Assembly (NCBI GenBank): GCA_023248735.1 | Contig: JAHFDY010000025.1 | Location: 1-35,175, forward strand | Origin: Myxococcales bacterium | Lineage (GTDB): Bacteria > Myxococcota_A > Polyangia > Polyangiales > Polyangiaceae | Reading direction: 5' to 3' | DNA: 35,175 bases | Part shown: positions 20,819-30,032 of the stretch, in pieces | Layout: each line of letters begins with the position of its first letter | Numbering within the stretch: position 1 is the first letter of the stretch | Program-made: the position numbers and the translations under genes | The notes under the pieces: generated by a model | The model's input: the letters and a program-made list of their open reading frames with translations, nothing else | Told to the model about the DNA's origin: nothing | Databases searched by the model: none

Positions 20819-21619
20819 ATGCGACTCGAAGCGATTGCCCTTGTTGCACTCGGTACGATGACGGTCGGCGCCGCCGCTCGCTCGAACGCCACACGCAAGT
20901 CAGCTCAACCTGCGCAGGTAGGCGGGAGCCAATGCCCCGAAGGGTGGCTACCCGACGGCGACGTCTGCGTGCCTTTGCCGAGCGAGGGCGAAGACGGGCC
21001 TGAGCTTCAGGACGTCGCGAACGCCCACCGCGATCGACACGGAAACTGGGTGAGGTACGATCAGATCCCACGCTTGCCGGAGCGCCCAGCCGACTACGAT
21101 CTTTATCGGTACCCGATTCCACCAGGCATGCCAGGTGGCCACGCCGTCATCAGCGGATACGATCTCGACCAGCCCAACGAACGGCAACGGCGCGGCCCAA
21201 CCCTGAGCCACGTGGGCCACGGCGGAGTCGACTTACCTCAGAAGAAAGGCACGCCCATCTTGATGGCTCCGCTTGAGCACCAGGAGGGTGATGCCGAGAT
21301 TCTCTTCGTGGGCGACCTTTTTGGGCGAACCGTCATCACGCTCCACACCCTTCGCGAGGCGGGGCAAATTCGCGAATACATTCTACTATTTGGGCATCTT
21401 GACGCACCCGCACCAGGCATCGCCAAGGGCGGGCATCTCGGCGCCGGAGACCTCGTCGGAAGCGTCGGCGACACGGGCTCGCCGGAGCTGGTGCATCTCC
21501 ACCTCGAAGCGCGAAGGGTCCGAGCCGGAGTGAAGATCCGCGAGGAGCCCGGCCACAAGCTGGTTGCCAACGAATGCACCGTCGTGTGCGATCCTCGCAA
21601 CGTCCTGCCACTTAAATAA
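20819..21619 (+). CDS. Exported M23 (LytM) metallopeptidase
   Basis: Probable peptidoglycan endopeptidase or LytM-fold regulator in the periplasm. A signal peptide is present (MRLEAIALVALGTMTVGAAA), followed by a small Cys pair motif CPEGWLPDGDVC (39-50). The LytM domain occupies roughly 105-235. It has the Zn-binding HxxxD (His134, Asp138 in HGGVDLP), the HxH motif (His226, His228 in HLHLE) and FGHLD with His193, so the metal site looks intact and an active enzyme is likely. Length is 266 aa. ATG 20819 has a modest GGGAAA upstream. It is divergent from the HEAT operon by 122 bp, and 67 bp ahead of the kinase gene. Together with LdcA (28081-28983) it forms a cell-wall theme in this part of the window. 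Confidence 0.92.
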   Translation: MRLEAIALVALGTMTVGAAARSNATRKSAQPAQVGGSQCPEGWLPDGDVCVPLPSEGEDGPELQDVANAHRDRHGNWVRYDQIPRLPERPADYDLYRYPIPPGMPGGHAVISGYDLDQPNERQRRGPTLSHVGHGGVDLPQKKGTPILMAPLEHQEGDAEILFVGDLFGRTVITLHTLREAGQIREYILLFGHLDAPAPGIAKGGHLGAGDLVGSVGDTGSPELVHLHLEARRVRAGVKIREEPGHKLVANECTVVCDPRNVLPLK

Positions 21620-21686
21620 GCTTACCTCGGCTGGTTACCGCGCTTCAGCCTTGCATCCGTAAGCTCCGCGATCCATTGATACCGCC

Positions 21687-23144
21687 GTGTCGGTTTCCTC
21701 CCCACCCTCAACACGGGCGCCACTGGGCGACCCGACAAGTCCGAGCGAAACTCGGCTGAAGGGGGCGGTCCCATCTGGAATGCCACGCGCTGCCAGCGAC
21801 CCGATGATTGGGCGAACGATTGCGGGCCGCTACCACGTGCGCGACTGTCTTGGGGCGGGGTCGATGGGAACGGTTTATCGCGCTCGGCAGCTGCCGATGG
21901 GTCGCGAGGTAGCGTTCAAGATTCTACACCACGATCACGCGGTGAATGCAGAAAGCAAGGCGCGGTTCCTTCGTGAAGCCCAAGCGACCAGCTCCCTCTT
22001 CTCTGAGCACACGGTCACAGTTTACGACTTCGGGGAGGCCGATTCAGGCGAGCTTTTCCTCGCGATGGAAGCGCTCGATGGCGAATCACTTGGAGCGCGC
22101 CTCAAGCGCGTTGGTGCGTTTCGCCCGAACGAAGCCGTGTCCGTTGCGCTTCAGGTGCTGAACTCTCTCGCCGAGGCGCATCAAAAGGGCATCATCCACC
22201 GCGACCTGAAGCCGGACAACTTGTTCTTCTCGCGCACACGCGACGGCTCAAATCGTGAGATCGTCAAGGTTCTTGACTTCGGTATCGCGAAGGTCTTGCA
22301 CGACGAGCAACAACGCCTCAGCCCGATTGAAACGGCCGCGGGCACCGTCTTTGGCACACCGAGGTACATGTCGCCGGAGCAGGCTCAAGGCCGTCGGCTC
22401 GATACGCGGAGCGACCTCTATTCGCTTGGGGTCATGCTCTATCACATGCTCGTGGGGCACCCACCCTACACCGACGACGACGCCATTCTTGTGATGGCGC
22501 ACCACATCAAGACGATCCCCGCCTCACCATCTTCGTTGGGCATTTCGCTAAGCGAGCCCCTCGAGCGCGTGCTGATGCAAGCACTAGAAAAGCGTCCGTG
22601 CGACCGTCCGGCGACGGCTGCTGCCTTTGCATCGCTGCTGATCGAGGCGGCAAACGATCCGAACGCTCCCCTTTCTGGCCCGTCTGGCGCGCGCCAGTCC
22701 CACCCAAGCTTTCCGCCGGTTTCGGCGCCGAGTGCGCCTGCTCTCGCTGGCTCAAATCCACTCTGGTTTGAGGGGGCCAAGCGATCGATTGGTTTCGTGG
22801 CGGCCATCGTCGTACTCGCGGCCGGAACCATTGCGGCGGGCGCGACGGTTCTCATGCCGCCAAGAACACAGGCGATTCAGTTCGTTTCGTCGGCGCTCGT
22901 CGCACTGCCACGCGTACCAACCGCTTCGGTGATCAACGTTCCCGACGAGACGCAGGCCGGAAATCGAGCGGTGCCTACGGAAACGCCACGGGAGCCAGCC
23001 GTGATCGTGGCAGCCCGCAAACCTGACCTCAGATCCAAGCCACCCAGCAAATCGGGCGCCCAAACGCTCCCCGTGCAGGCCCTTGTGAACCCGCCGGCGA
23101 AGCCGAGTAGCCCAAAGAAACCGACGTATGAGCGTTTCGAATAG
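21687..23144 (+). CDS. Hanks-type Ser/Thr protein kinase with single TM helix
   Basis: Membrane-anchored serine/threonine kinase of 485 aa. The kinase domain spans about 48-320. Visible are the glycine loop GAGSMG (56-61), Lys78 in VAFKIL, HRDLKPDN (171-178), DFG (197-199) and the activation-segment end GTPRYMSPEQ (223-232), so all catalytic residues are present. A Pro/Ser linker follows (about 325-358), then one TM helix (about 369-390) and a Pro-rich C-terminal tail with no PASTA or other known sensor repeats. GTG 21687 is the start used; MPRAASDP at 21780 is an alternative. It is 41 bp ahead of the 1624-aa TPR gene in the same direction, so the TPR protein is a candidate partner or substrate (inference). 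Confidence 0.95.
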   Translation: MSVSSPPSTRAPLGDPTSPSETRLKGAVPSGMPRAASDPMIGRTIAGRYHVRDCLGAGSMGTVYRARQLPMGREVAFKILHHDHAVNAESKARFLREAQATSSLFSEHTVTVYDFGEADSGELFLAMEALDGESLGARLKRVGAFRPNEAVSVALQVLNSLAEAHQKGIIHRDLKPDNLFFSRTRDGSNREIVKVLDFGIAKVLHDEQQRLSPIETAAGTVFGTPRYMSPEQAQGRRLDTRSDLYSLGVMLYHMLVGHPPYTDDDAILVMAHHIKTIPASPSSLGISLSEPLERVLMQALEKRPCDRPATAAAFASLLIEAANDPNAPLSGPSGARQSHPSFPPVSAPSAPALAGSNPLWFEGAKRSIGFVAAIVVLAAGTIAAGATVLMPPRTQAIQFVSSALVALPRVPTASVINVPDETQAGNRAVPTETPREPAVIVAARKPDLRSKPPSKSGAQTLPVQALVNPPAKPSSPKKPTYERFE

Positions 23145-23185
23145 CAAATCTCGCGTTGATTTTTGCGGCGTTCGAGGGCTAGCGT

Positions 23186-26100
23186 GTGCCGCATATGGAG
23201 TCGAGCGAGATGGATTCACTCGCTGATCGTCTGGTTCGCAACCCCCACGATGAGCAAGCGCTGGCCAACGCCCACGCGCGCGGTGCGAGCGACCCAGTCG
23301 CTTATGCCAACTTGCTTGAACGTGTAGCAGAGCGAACGCAAGACTCAGCGGTCGCCTGTCACTGGTTGAGCGAGGCCGCGAACGTGTGGTCCACATCGCT
23401 CTCCGATCCGAGACGCGCTGCGACGCTGCTCATGCACGCTGTGGAGCGCGATCCTACGCACCCGCTCGCTGCATCGAGACTTGCACAACTCTATCGAGAG
23501 CGTGGTGACGACAAGGCGCTTGTGGCTCTCCTTGAACACCGAGCGCGTGCGTATGTGTCGTTGCTTCCTCAACATCCGCACTTCCGCAACGAACTCGCGC
23601 GCATGCACGAGGATCTCGGCGAGCTGTGGGCAGACAAGTTGGGCAATCAACGGAAGGCACTCGAGAACTTCCGACGAGCCATCGAAGTCGACTCGTCAAG
23701 CCGCTTGGCGATCTACCGCGCGCGCGAGCTCTGCAAGGATCTTGGTCAGTTTGCGGAAGCTCTGCCGCTCTATGAAGCTGAGCTGTGGCTTGAGACCAAC
23801 CTTGCGAGAAAAGCGATCCTACTGCGTGACGAATCCGGAGTACGTCGTCGACTAGGCGACGTACCTGGAAGTTTGCGCGCGCTCGAACAGGCGCGTGATA
23901 TCGATCCCGATGATGATGCGCTGAAGCAAGAATTTTCGTCGCTCGTGCTCGAAACGCTCGAGTCCGGGCAAGCCGTTCCCGACGCCACACGCGTGCGCGC
24001 GACGACGCTTCTGATAGAACTCGCCGAAACATACGCTGGAGATCACGGTCTTGCGTACGCAGGGGGCGCACTCGATCTCGAGCCCGGCAACGATCGCGCG
24101 TTCCAACTCTTTGTTCACCATGCCGATGTTGGGGGTGTCACCGCCAACGTCGCCGAACGATCGCGCGCCTATCTGCAGGTCAATCCGAACGGTCCACTAG
24201 CGGAAACTGCACGCGCAAGGGCGGGCATAGCGACACCTGCGCGCGAAGCCGCTCGCACAGAAATTCGCGAACCCGCTTTCGAGGACGGCGAGCGGCCGCG
24301 CGTCAATGCCAACGCTCTTCAGGGCGCACTTCGTCAAGCAAGTGAACTTATACGCGCTGAACGGCGCGACGACGCACTCAACCTCTATCTCTCCGTTCTC
24401 GACACGGACGGCGCGCATCCCGAAGCACTCGTGTGGGTGGAAGACGAACTACGTTCACGTCGCGACTACCCACGCTTGCGCGACGTGATCACCCGCGCCG
24501 TGCGTGCAATGCAAGGGCCGGAGACCCTCGAATTGCGGAAGGAGCGGCTGCGCGAGGTATCAAGCCTTTGCGAACTTTCGCTCCGCGACATGAACGGCGC
24601 GGTTTCGGCGCTCAAGCAACTACTGTCCCTCGATCGCCGCGATGCCGTTGCACGTGCGAACCTCGTTCGCCTGCTTGAGCGTGCCAATCGCTTCGACGAT
24701 CTCGCGAACCTGTACGAGCAAGAAGCGCTCGCCGAAAGCGACATCACTCGGAAAATCGAACTCGAACGCCTTGTGTACGACCTGCACAAGAACAAGCGGA
24801 ATGACGCGCTCGGTGCAGCCGAAGCACTTGAGCGCATCGCGCGGATTCTGCCCGACAATCTTGCGCACAGTACGGAAGCCATCGACGCACTCCTCATGGC
24901 AAGCCTTTGGGATCGCGCGCTCGATCTCATAGCCTCCGCGACCTCCCTCGCGAACTCGAACGAAGATAAAGCGCGCCTTGAAGACGCGCGCGCTGCGGCT
25001 CTCGAGGGACGTGGCGATGCGTCCGGAGCCGGCGAGGCACATTTCGCCGCGGGCACTCTCGAGCCGAGCACGACGCGCCTTGAGCGCGCCGAGAGCACGT
25101 TCATCGCATCCGAGTTATGGGTACGCGCCGCGCAGTCTGCTGTTGCACTGGCAACTCTCGACCGTGATGCAGCCGCGAGCCACCACTACCGCGCAGCGGA
25201 ACATTGGACGCGAGCGAGCAAACTCGACGAGGCAATTGCTCTGCTTGAGCCGATCGTTGCTAGCGATGAGAGACATGAGGCCGCGGCGAAATTGCTCGCG
25301 GTCGGCTATGAATCGCGCGAGCGTTTCGGCGACCTCGCCACGATGCTGCGCACGCAAGCGCAAATTCGCGGCGGAGACGCCGCGCTGAAGTTACTCAAGA
25401 AGGTTGCCAATACCGAAGAGCGGCACCTATCCGTCGACCTCGCGCGGTCCACTTGGCGCGAGCTTCTCACGCAGCACCCAGCTGACCGAGAGGCGCTTGC
25501 GTGGCTCGCTGACGACACGGAGAACAACGGTGAGCACGCTGAAGCGTCGCGTCTCGTGGGTGCGTTGCGCGAGACCCTCGATGGCGGCGAACGCGATCAG
25601 GCCGTGTTGCTCCTCGTGCGCCAGGGCAACTTGCTCGAGCGTGCGGGCGACGTTGCAGCCGCCCGTAACATTATCAACCAACTTGTCGACCTGTCCGGTG
25701 CAACAGAGGAGTGGCTCGCCAAGCTTGCTCAACTGAGCACAAAGCTAGAGGACCACGACGGCGTCGCGAAAGCGCTTAGCGCCACGATCGAGCACGGCTA
25801 CGGAGGACGCGAAACGCGGCAGTTCCTGAGCGAAACGCTCGAGAAACTCGGAGACTACGCGGGCGCGCTTCAAGCGCTCGGTGATGCTCACGAATTCGAA
25901 GACGGATGGATCTTACGCGCGACGGGGCTCGCGCGTGCCGCGCAGGATGACGCCACCCTTGCGATCCTTCTACAGCGCCAGCTCGACTCAAGCGAGGCAA
26001 TCCTTGAACTCGCCGCTACGCTATCGCGGCTAAACCTTACCGACGACGCATTCGCTCTTCTAGGCAATGCGGGTGCCAGTGGCGACAGTGCGATTCGCAG

Positions 26101-28060
26101 CGCGTACTCCGAGCTGGGTGACCGCCTTGGTTGGAGCGGCATCGTAGGAAATCAGATCGTCGCTTGGTGGCGCACGTCACCTGACTCACAGGATCGCTTC
26201 GATCAACTTTCCTCCGCGGTTGAGCGATGGCTCAAGATGTCCCGGACCGCAGACGCTCTTGCGCTCGGCACTCATTTGCTCTCGTCGCGATACTCCACGC
26301 GCGTGCTCGCCGACAAGGTAGAAGAACTCGCCGAACAAGCGCATGACTACGACACTCTCGGTGTCGCGCACGACTGGAAGCTCGCTCAAACCGAAAGCAG
26401 CGAGCGACCCGCCGAATACGTAAGGCAAGCCGAAGTGCGGAGCGCGCTTGGCGGTGGCGAGGAAGCACTTTCGCACGGAGAGTTGGGCCTGACGCACCAA
26501 CCTTGGGCTATCGCGAAGCCTCTCATCGACCGACTAGGCAAGCTTCCCGGCGCCTCGTTCACATTGCTGATGCAGCGCCAACTTGAACGCAGTCAACCGA
26601 GCGAGCGCTTGGTTGTTGCCGTTGAGTGGGCGGCACGCACTTATGCGAGCGGCGATCATCCTCAAGCCAAGAGGATCGTCGATGACGCCGTGCTCAACGC
26701 AATTCCGCAGGCAAGACTCGAGCTCGCGATCGCTCAGGCGCTCGAGAGCCCCTACTCCGCTGACACTCAAAATGCGGTGGCTCGGCTCGTTCTGACGCGA
26801 TTCGTGCGAGTCGCGAGTGAAGATGCGTCCGACCGCGACATGTCAAGAGCATTGACTACCGCAGCGTCGCTGGCATTCTCGAAACTTGGGGACCTCGAGC
26901 AATCGTCGATTCTGATTTCACGCGCCATCGCGCTTGATCCAACGGACGAAGCGATCGGCGTTCTTGACGCCGTAACGCCTTCCAATGGCGACGCTGCGGT
27001 GCTGGCTAAGCGCGCAGCAGAAGAGGCTGAGGATGTGCGCGCGCGTCAGAAGCTACTCTTGGTCGCCTACGATCGATTTCTTGCGGCGAGCCTGAGAGAC
27101 GAGGCTAGCGAGATTCTTGAGGCGCGCTATCATCTTGCCCCGCACGACACCACGGTGGAGCAGGACCTTTGCGAGGATCTCGAGCGCCGAGGAGAGGGTG
27201 CGCGTCTGATCGCGTTGCTCGAGCGGCAACTCATGCGTCAACGCGAAGGTGAGGTTCGCAACAATCTGGCGAGGCGCGTCGCCCAATTGCGGTCCACTAC
27301 CACCGAGTTGCAGGACGCCATCGAGGCATGGCGTCGCGTCAACCGTTACCTTCCCGGCGACGAAGAAGCGGCGCGCGAGATCGAGCGTCTACGCAACGCC
27401 TTACAGGCTGCGCGCGAAATCGAAGCGGCCAAAGACTCCGGAGCGGACGCGGCCATAGCCGCACGCGTGGCTTCGGTGCAGAGCTTGGCGACGACGATCG
27501 AGGATGCTGACGACGCGCTCGTGCTTGAAGCGTCCGACGACGATCTTCTCGAAGAAGTCGTTGACCAAGACTCCCCGCCGAGCGCAACCATCATGATGGA
27601 AACCGTCCCGCGAAGCATGTTCGATCCAGGCGCGCCCGCGGCTTCGAGCCCGCCGCCGCGCTCATTCCACACGCCAGTCCCTCCTACACGTGAGCTTCAG
27701 CCGTCGCTCGAGCTCCTTCGGAAGGCAACTGACAGCTTGGCTCCCTCCGACCCTCAGGCGACTCTGCGAGCGGTTCTCCCCACGCGTCCGGCGCCGGCCG
27801 ATGATAGCGTCGACCTGATCGATGCGGACGAAGCCTACGACGAGGAGGTCACGCCCGAGGGTTCGCAACTCGACGACCTCGACCTCACGCGCAATGTCTC
27901 GTCTGAGGCGCTCCTGGTCGCAGCCGGCGAGAGTGCACCTGCGCTTGATCTCGACGAAGATGAACTCGTGATGGTGGACGACGTATCCGACGTGGGAGCA
28001 CGCGTGCTCGAAGAGGTGCGCCCACGGTCGAGCGTGCCACCGCCTCTTCCGCGAACGTAA
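23186..28060 (+). CDS. Giant TPR-repeat protein (1624 aa)
   Basis: Largest gene of the window. It consists mostly of repeated helical hairpins typical of TPR proteins, for example NQRKALENFRRAIEVDSS (about 148-165) and DLGQFAEALPLYEAEL, continuing to about residue 1420. The rest (about 1430-1624) is acidic, Pro/Ser/Thr-rich and apparently disordered (DDALVLEASDDDLLEEVV, SPPPRSF, SVPPPLPRT), a typical region for binding or phosphorylation. No signal peptide or TM helix is seen, so it is probably cytoplasmic. GTG 23186 has GAGGG seven bases upstream; ATG 23195 and ATG 23210 are alternatives. It follows the Ser/Thr kinase with 41 bp between. The function is unknown, and a scaffold role is likely from the fold. 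Confidence 0.85.
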   Translation: MPHMESSEMDSLADRLVRNPHDEQALANAHARGASDPVAYANLLERVAERTQDSAVACHWLSEAANVWSTSLSDPRRAATLLMHAVERDPTHPLAASRLAQLYRERGDDKALVALLEHRARAYVSLLPQHPHFRNELARMHEDLGELWADKLGNQRKALENFRRAIEVDSSSRLAIYRARELCKDLGQFAEALPLYEAELWLETNLARKAILLRDESGVRRRLGDVPGSLRALEQARDIDPDDDALKQEFSSLVLETLESGQAVPDATRVRATTLLIELAETYAGDHGLAYAGGALDLEPGNDRAFQLFVHHADVGGVTANVAERSRAYLQVNPNGPLAETARARAGIATPAREAARTEIREPAFEDGERPRVNANALQGALRQASELIRAERRDDALNLYLSVLDTDGAHPEALVWVEDELRSRRDYPRLRDVITRAVRAMQGPETLELRKERLREVSSLCELSLRDMNGAVSALKQLLSLDRRDAVARANLVRLLERANRFDDLANLYEQEALAESDITRKIELERLVYDLHKNKRNDALGAAEALERIARILPDNLAHSTEAIDALLMASLWDRALDLIASATSLANSNEDKARLEDARAAALEGRGDASGAGEAHFAAGTLEPSTTRLERAESTFIASELWVRAAQSAVALATLDRDAAASHHYRAAEHWTRASKLDEAIALLEPIVASDERHEAAAKLLAVGYESRERFGDLATMLRTQAQIRGGDAALKLLKKVANTEERHLSVDLARSTWRELLTQHPADREALAWLADDTENNGEHAEASRLVGALRETLDGGERDQAVLLLVRQGNLLERAGDVAAARNIINQLVDLSGATEEWLAKLAQLSTKLEDHDGVAKALSATIEHGYGGRETRQFLSETLEKLGDYAGALQALGDAHEFEDGWILRATGLARAAQDDATLAILLQRQLDSSEAILELAATLSRLNLTDDAFALLGNAGASGDSAIRSAYSELGDRLGWSGIVGNQIVAWWRTSPDSQDRFDQLSSAVERWLKMSRTADALALGTHLLSSRYSTRVLADKVEELAEQAHDYDTLGVAHDWKLAQTESSERPAEYVRQAEVRSALGGGEEALSHGELGLTHQPWAIAKPLIDRLGKLPGASFTLLMQRQLERSQPSERLVVAVEWAARTYASGDHPQAKRIVDDAVLNAIPQARLELAIAQALESPYSADTQNAVARLVLTRFVRVASEDASDRDMSRALTTAASLAFSKLGDLEQSSILISRAIALDPTDEAIGVLDAVTPSNGDAAVLAKRAAEEAEDVRARQKLLLVAYDRFLAASLRDEASEILEARYHLAPHDTTVEQDLCEDLERRGEGARLIALLERQLMRQREGEVRNNLARRVAQLRSTTTELQDAIEAWRRVNRYLPGDEEAAREIERLRNALQAAREIEAAKDSGADAAIAARVASVQSLATTIEDADDALVLEASDDDLLEEVVDQDSPPSATIMMETVPRSMFDPGAPAASSPPPRSFHTPVPPTRELQPSLELLRKATDSLAPSDPQATLRAVLPTRPAPADDSVDLIDADEAYDEEVTPEGSQLDDLDLTRNVSSEALLVAAGESAPALDLDEDELVMVDDVSDVGARVLEEVRPRSSVPPPLPRT

Positions 28061-28080
28061 CGTCAACATTATTTACGTTC
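28053..28080. terminator. Inverted repeat between convergent TPR and ldcA genes
   Basis: GAACGTAA (28053-28060) and TTACGTTC (28073-28080) are exact inverted copies with a 12-nt loop. The left arm includes the TPR stop codon and the right arm adjoins the ldcA stop (28081). The position between convergent genes fits a bidirectional terminator, but no T-run follows on either side. Confidence 0.5.
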
Positions 28081-28983
28081 CTACGCACGCGGAAAGTACA
28101 TCGTTCCGTTCACAATGTTCGCGACGCTGCCGAGAATCAGTGGCTCGTTCCTTTCCCCGTGCCCGAATGGCGCGCCGGAGTAGACCGGGCAACTAACCCG
28201 AGTCGCGAAGTCGCCAATCACTTCCGAGACCGTGACGCCGTCTGGCCCCGCCTCACAATGTGCGAATTCGCCAAACACGATTCCTGCGCTGCAGGCAAAC
28301 ATGCCCGCCTCGAGCAACGCGTGGAGCATGCGGTCAACTTGATAGGGCTTCTCGGTCACGTCCTCGAGAACGAGGATCGCGCCGTTGCAATTTGTCAACT
28401 TTCCTGACGCTGCCTGCGCGTAGATGAGCGCGAGGTTTCCGCCAACCAAACGGCCAGTTGCATCACCGGTGCGAACGCTAGTCAGGCTCTCCCAAGGCGC
28501 AAGCAGACGCCCCTCGAGTGCACGCATCAGCCGCAATCTATCGCAAGCCCGCGCGCCTCCAAGGCCCGTCACGTTCGGAGCGTGCAGACTTGCGACGCCT
28601 CGCGCGTGCGCCTCAAGATGAAGCGCCGTCACATCACTGAAGCCAACGAGCCAGGACGGCGCCTTTGCCCACTCGCCCCACGGCAATGACGAAACGATGC
28701 GTGTTGCACCGTAACCCCCTCGACCCGCAATAATCGCACGAATACCCGGATCACGCATCCGCGCGGATAAGGAGGCCAGGCGTTCCGCATCGTCGCCCGC
28801 AAAGTACCCTTTTCGCGCGAACACCTCCGCTGCCAGTTCCACGCGATAGCGCTCTCGAAGCCACGCAACGCCCGACAAAAAGCGACCACGAGGCAACGCG
28901 CCAGAGGGCGCGACGATCGCCACCCGATCCCCCGGTCGGAGTCTCGGGGGAAAGACAACCTCGCCACACGTCGACGCTTGCAT
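28081..28983 (-). CDS. ldcA: LD-carboxypeptidase (peptidase S66)
   Basis: Cytoplasmic serine peptidase that removes the terminal D-Ala from tetrapeptides during murein recycling. It has the S66 fold: VAIVAPSGALPRG (21-33), the nucleophile Ser116 in VGFSDVT, LEDVTEKPY (206-214) supplying the Glu, and His275 in GAPFGHGERN, so the Ser-Glu-His triad is complete. RGGYGATRIV (88-97) is also typical. Length is 300 aa and no signal peptide is present, as usual for this enzyme. The ATG is at 28983. It is convergent with the giant TPR gene and divergent from the acyltransferase gene (108 bp apart). With the exported M23 peptidase nearby it points to peptidoglycan metabolism, though the two are not in one operon. 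Confidence 0.95.
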   Translation of the reverse strand: MQASTCGEVVFPPRLRPGDRVAIVAPSGALPRGRFLSGVAWLRERYRVELAAEVFARKGYFAGDDAERLASLSARMRDPGIRAIIAGRGGYGATRIVSSLPWGEWAKAPSWLVGFSDVTALHLEAHARGVASLHAPNVTGLGGARACDRLRLMRALEGRLLAPWESLTSVRTGDATGRLVGGNLALIYAQAASGKLTNCNGAILVLEDVTEKPYQVDRMLHALLEAGMFACSAGIVFGEFAHCEAGPDGVTVSEVIGDFATRVSCPVYSGAPFGHGERNEPLILGSVANIVNGTMYFPRA

Positions 28984-29056
28984 CGCAGCGGATCATCGCC
29001 CGTGTGAAGGCGGAGGACAAACTGATCGCTATGCCTAGGCGGCTGCACAGAAAGCG

Positions 29057-29085
29057 TTGGGTCGTGCGCCCGGGAATGCGATACT
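29057..29085 (+). promoter_or_regulatory. Weak sigma-70-like promoter candidate before the acyltransferase
   Basis: TTGGGT (29057-29062) and GATACT (29080-29085) lie exactly 17 bp apart, matching the consensus at 3/6 and 4/6 positions. A transcript would begin at about 29091-29093, almost on the GTG start codon at 29092, and no Shine-Dalgarno is visible before that codon. This suggests a leaderless mRNA, but the match is modest. Confidence 0.28.
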
Positions 29086-29091
29086 CGCGCT

Positions 29092-30027
29092 GTGTCCACT
29101 ACACCTCGCTTCACGAGTGCCCTCACACGCGCAAGCCGTCTTGCGAAGGCGGCTCCATTCTTCGCGAACCGTGCGTCGAAGGCCGCCGAACTTGTGGTCG
29201 ACGAGACACTCGAGCGGCTTCTTGGTGAAAGTTACGCAGAGCGCGTGGCACGAATGCCACTCCATCTTGGCGAGACCGGTGTCGACCCCTTCGGCCTTGA
29301 TCCGCAGTTCGCAAAGTATGCGCTCTTGTGGGTGGCGTGGATGCACCGCAAGTACTTTCGATCGGAAGTGTTCGGCATGGAGAACGTGCCGAAGGGACGC
29401 ATGTTGCTCATCTCCAACCATTCCGGCCAGATTCCCATCGACGGCATGATGATCGGCGCGTCGATGTTCATGGACGCCGAGCCACCGCGCATCGTTCGGG
29501 CCATGGTCGAAAAATGGGCAAGCACCTTACCGTTCGTCTCGCTCTTCTTTTCGCGCGTTGGTCAGGTGACCGGCGTACCTGAGAACGCCCGCCGGCTCCT
29601 TGAACAGGGCGAGGCGCTACTCGTATTTCCCGAAGGATCGCGCGGCATCTCGAAGCCTTTTGATCAACGTTACCAATTGACCGACTTCGGACTCGGCTTC
29701 ATGCGGCTGGCGATCGAGACCAAGACGCCCATCGTCCCCGTCGCCATTGTCGGTGCTGAGGAGCAGTTTATCAGCATCGCAAACGTCGAGCGCCTCGCGA
29801 AACTGTTGCGCATACCTGCGTTTCCCATCATTCCGCAGTGGTTTGTTCCTGGTGGTCAATTCCCTTTACCTACTCGGTATCGGATTTATTTCGGCAAACC
29901 TCTCACCTTCACTGGCGACGCAGACGACGAAGATGGAGCCATCGAGGAGCATGTTCAGTCCGTAAAGCAGACAATTCAATCGATGCTCAATCGCGGCACC
30001 AAAGAACGCAAACACATCTTCTGGTAA
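29092..30027 (+). CDS. PlsC-like phospholipid/glycerol acyltransferase
   Basis: Membrane-peripheral lysophospholipid-type acyltransferase of the PlsC superfamily, 311 aa. Motif I is NHSGQIPIDG (109-118), in which His110 and Asp117 are separated by six residues rather than the canonical four. The FPEGSRG motif (179-185) and the final PIVPVAIVGAEE (213-224) are also present. An N-terminal helical stretch has the hydrophobic run YALLWVAWM (76-84). The substrate is unknown; a lysophosphatidate or other acyl acceptor is possible. The start is GTG 29092, with no recognisable ribosome-binding site. It is the first gene of a tight three-gene set, with five bases to the SDR gene. Confidence 0.88.
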   Translation: MSTTPRFTSALTRASRLAKAAPFFANRASKAAELVVDETLERLLGESYAERVARMPLHLGETGVDPFGLDPQFAKYALLWVAWMHRKYFRSEVFGMENVPKGRMLLISNHSGQIPIDGMMIGASMFMDAEPPRIVRAMVEKWASTLPFVSLFFSRVGQVTGVPENARRLLEQGEALLVFPEGSRGISKPFDQRYQLTDFGLGFMRLAIETKTPIVPVAIVGAEEQFISIANVERLAKLLRIPAFPIIPQWFVPGGQFPLPTRYRIYFGKPLTFTGDADDEDGAIEEHVQSVKQTIQSMLNRGTKERKHIFW

Positions 30028-30032
30028 ACGAA

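Noticed and set aside
21619-21665. AGCTTAC...GTAAGCT inverted repeat after the M23 gene as a terminator
   Set aside because: Arms are only 7 bp, the spacer is 33 nt, and no T-run follows. Probably chance.
29838-30032. N-terminal extension of the SDR protein
   Set aside because: It overlaps the acyltransferase in another frame and has poly-Arg character. ATG 30033 gives the usual SDR start.
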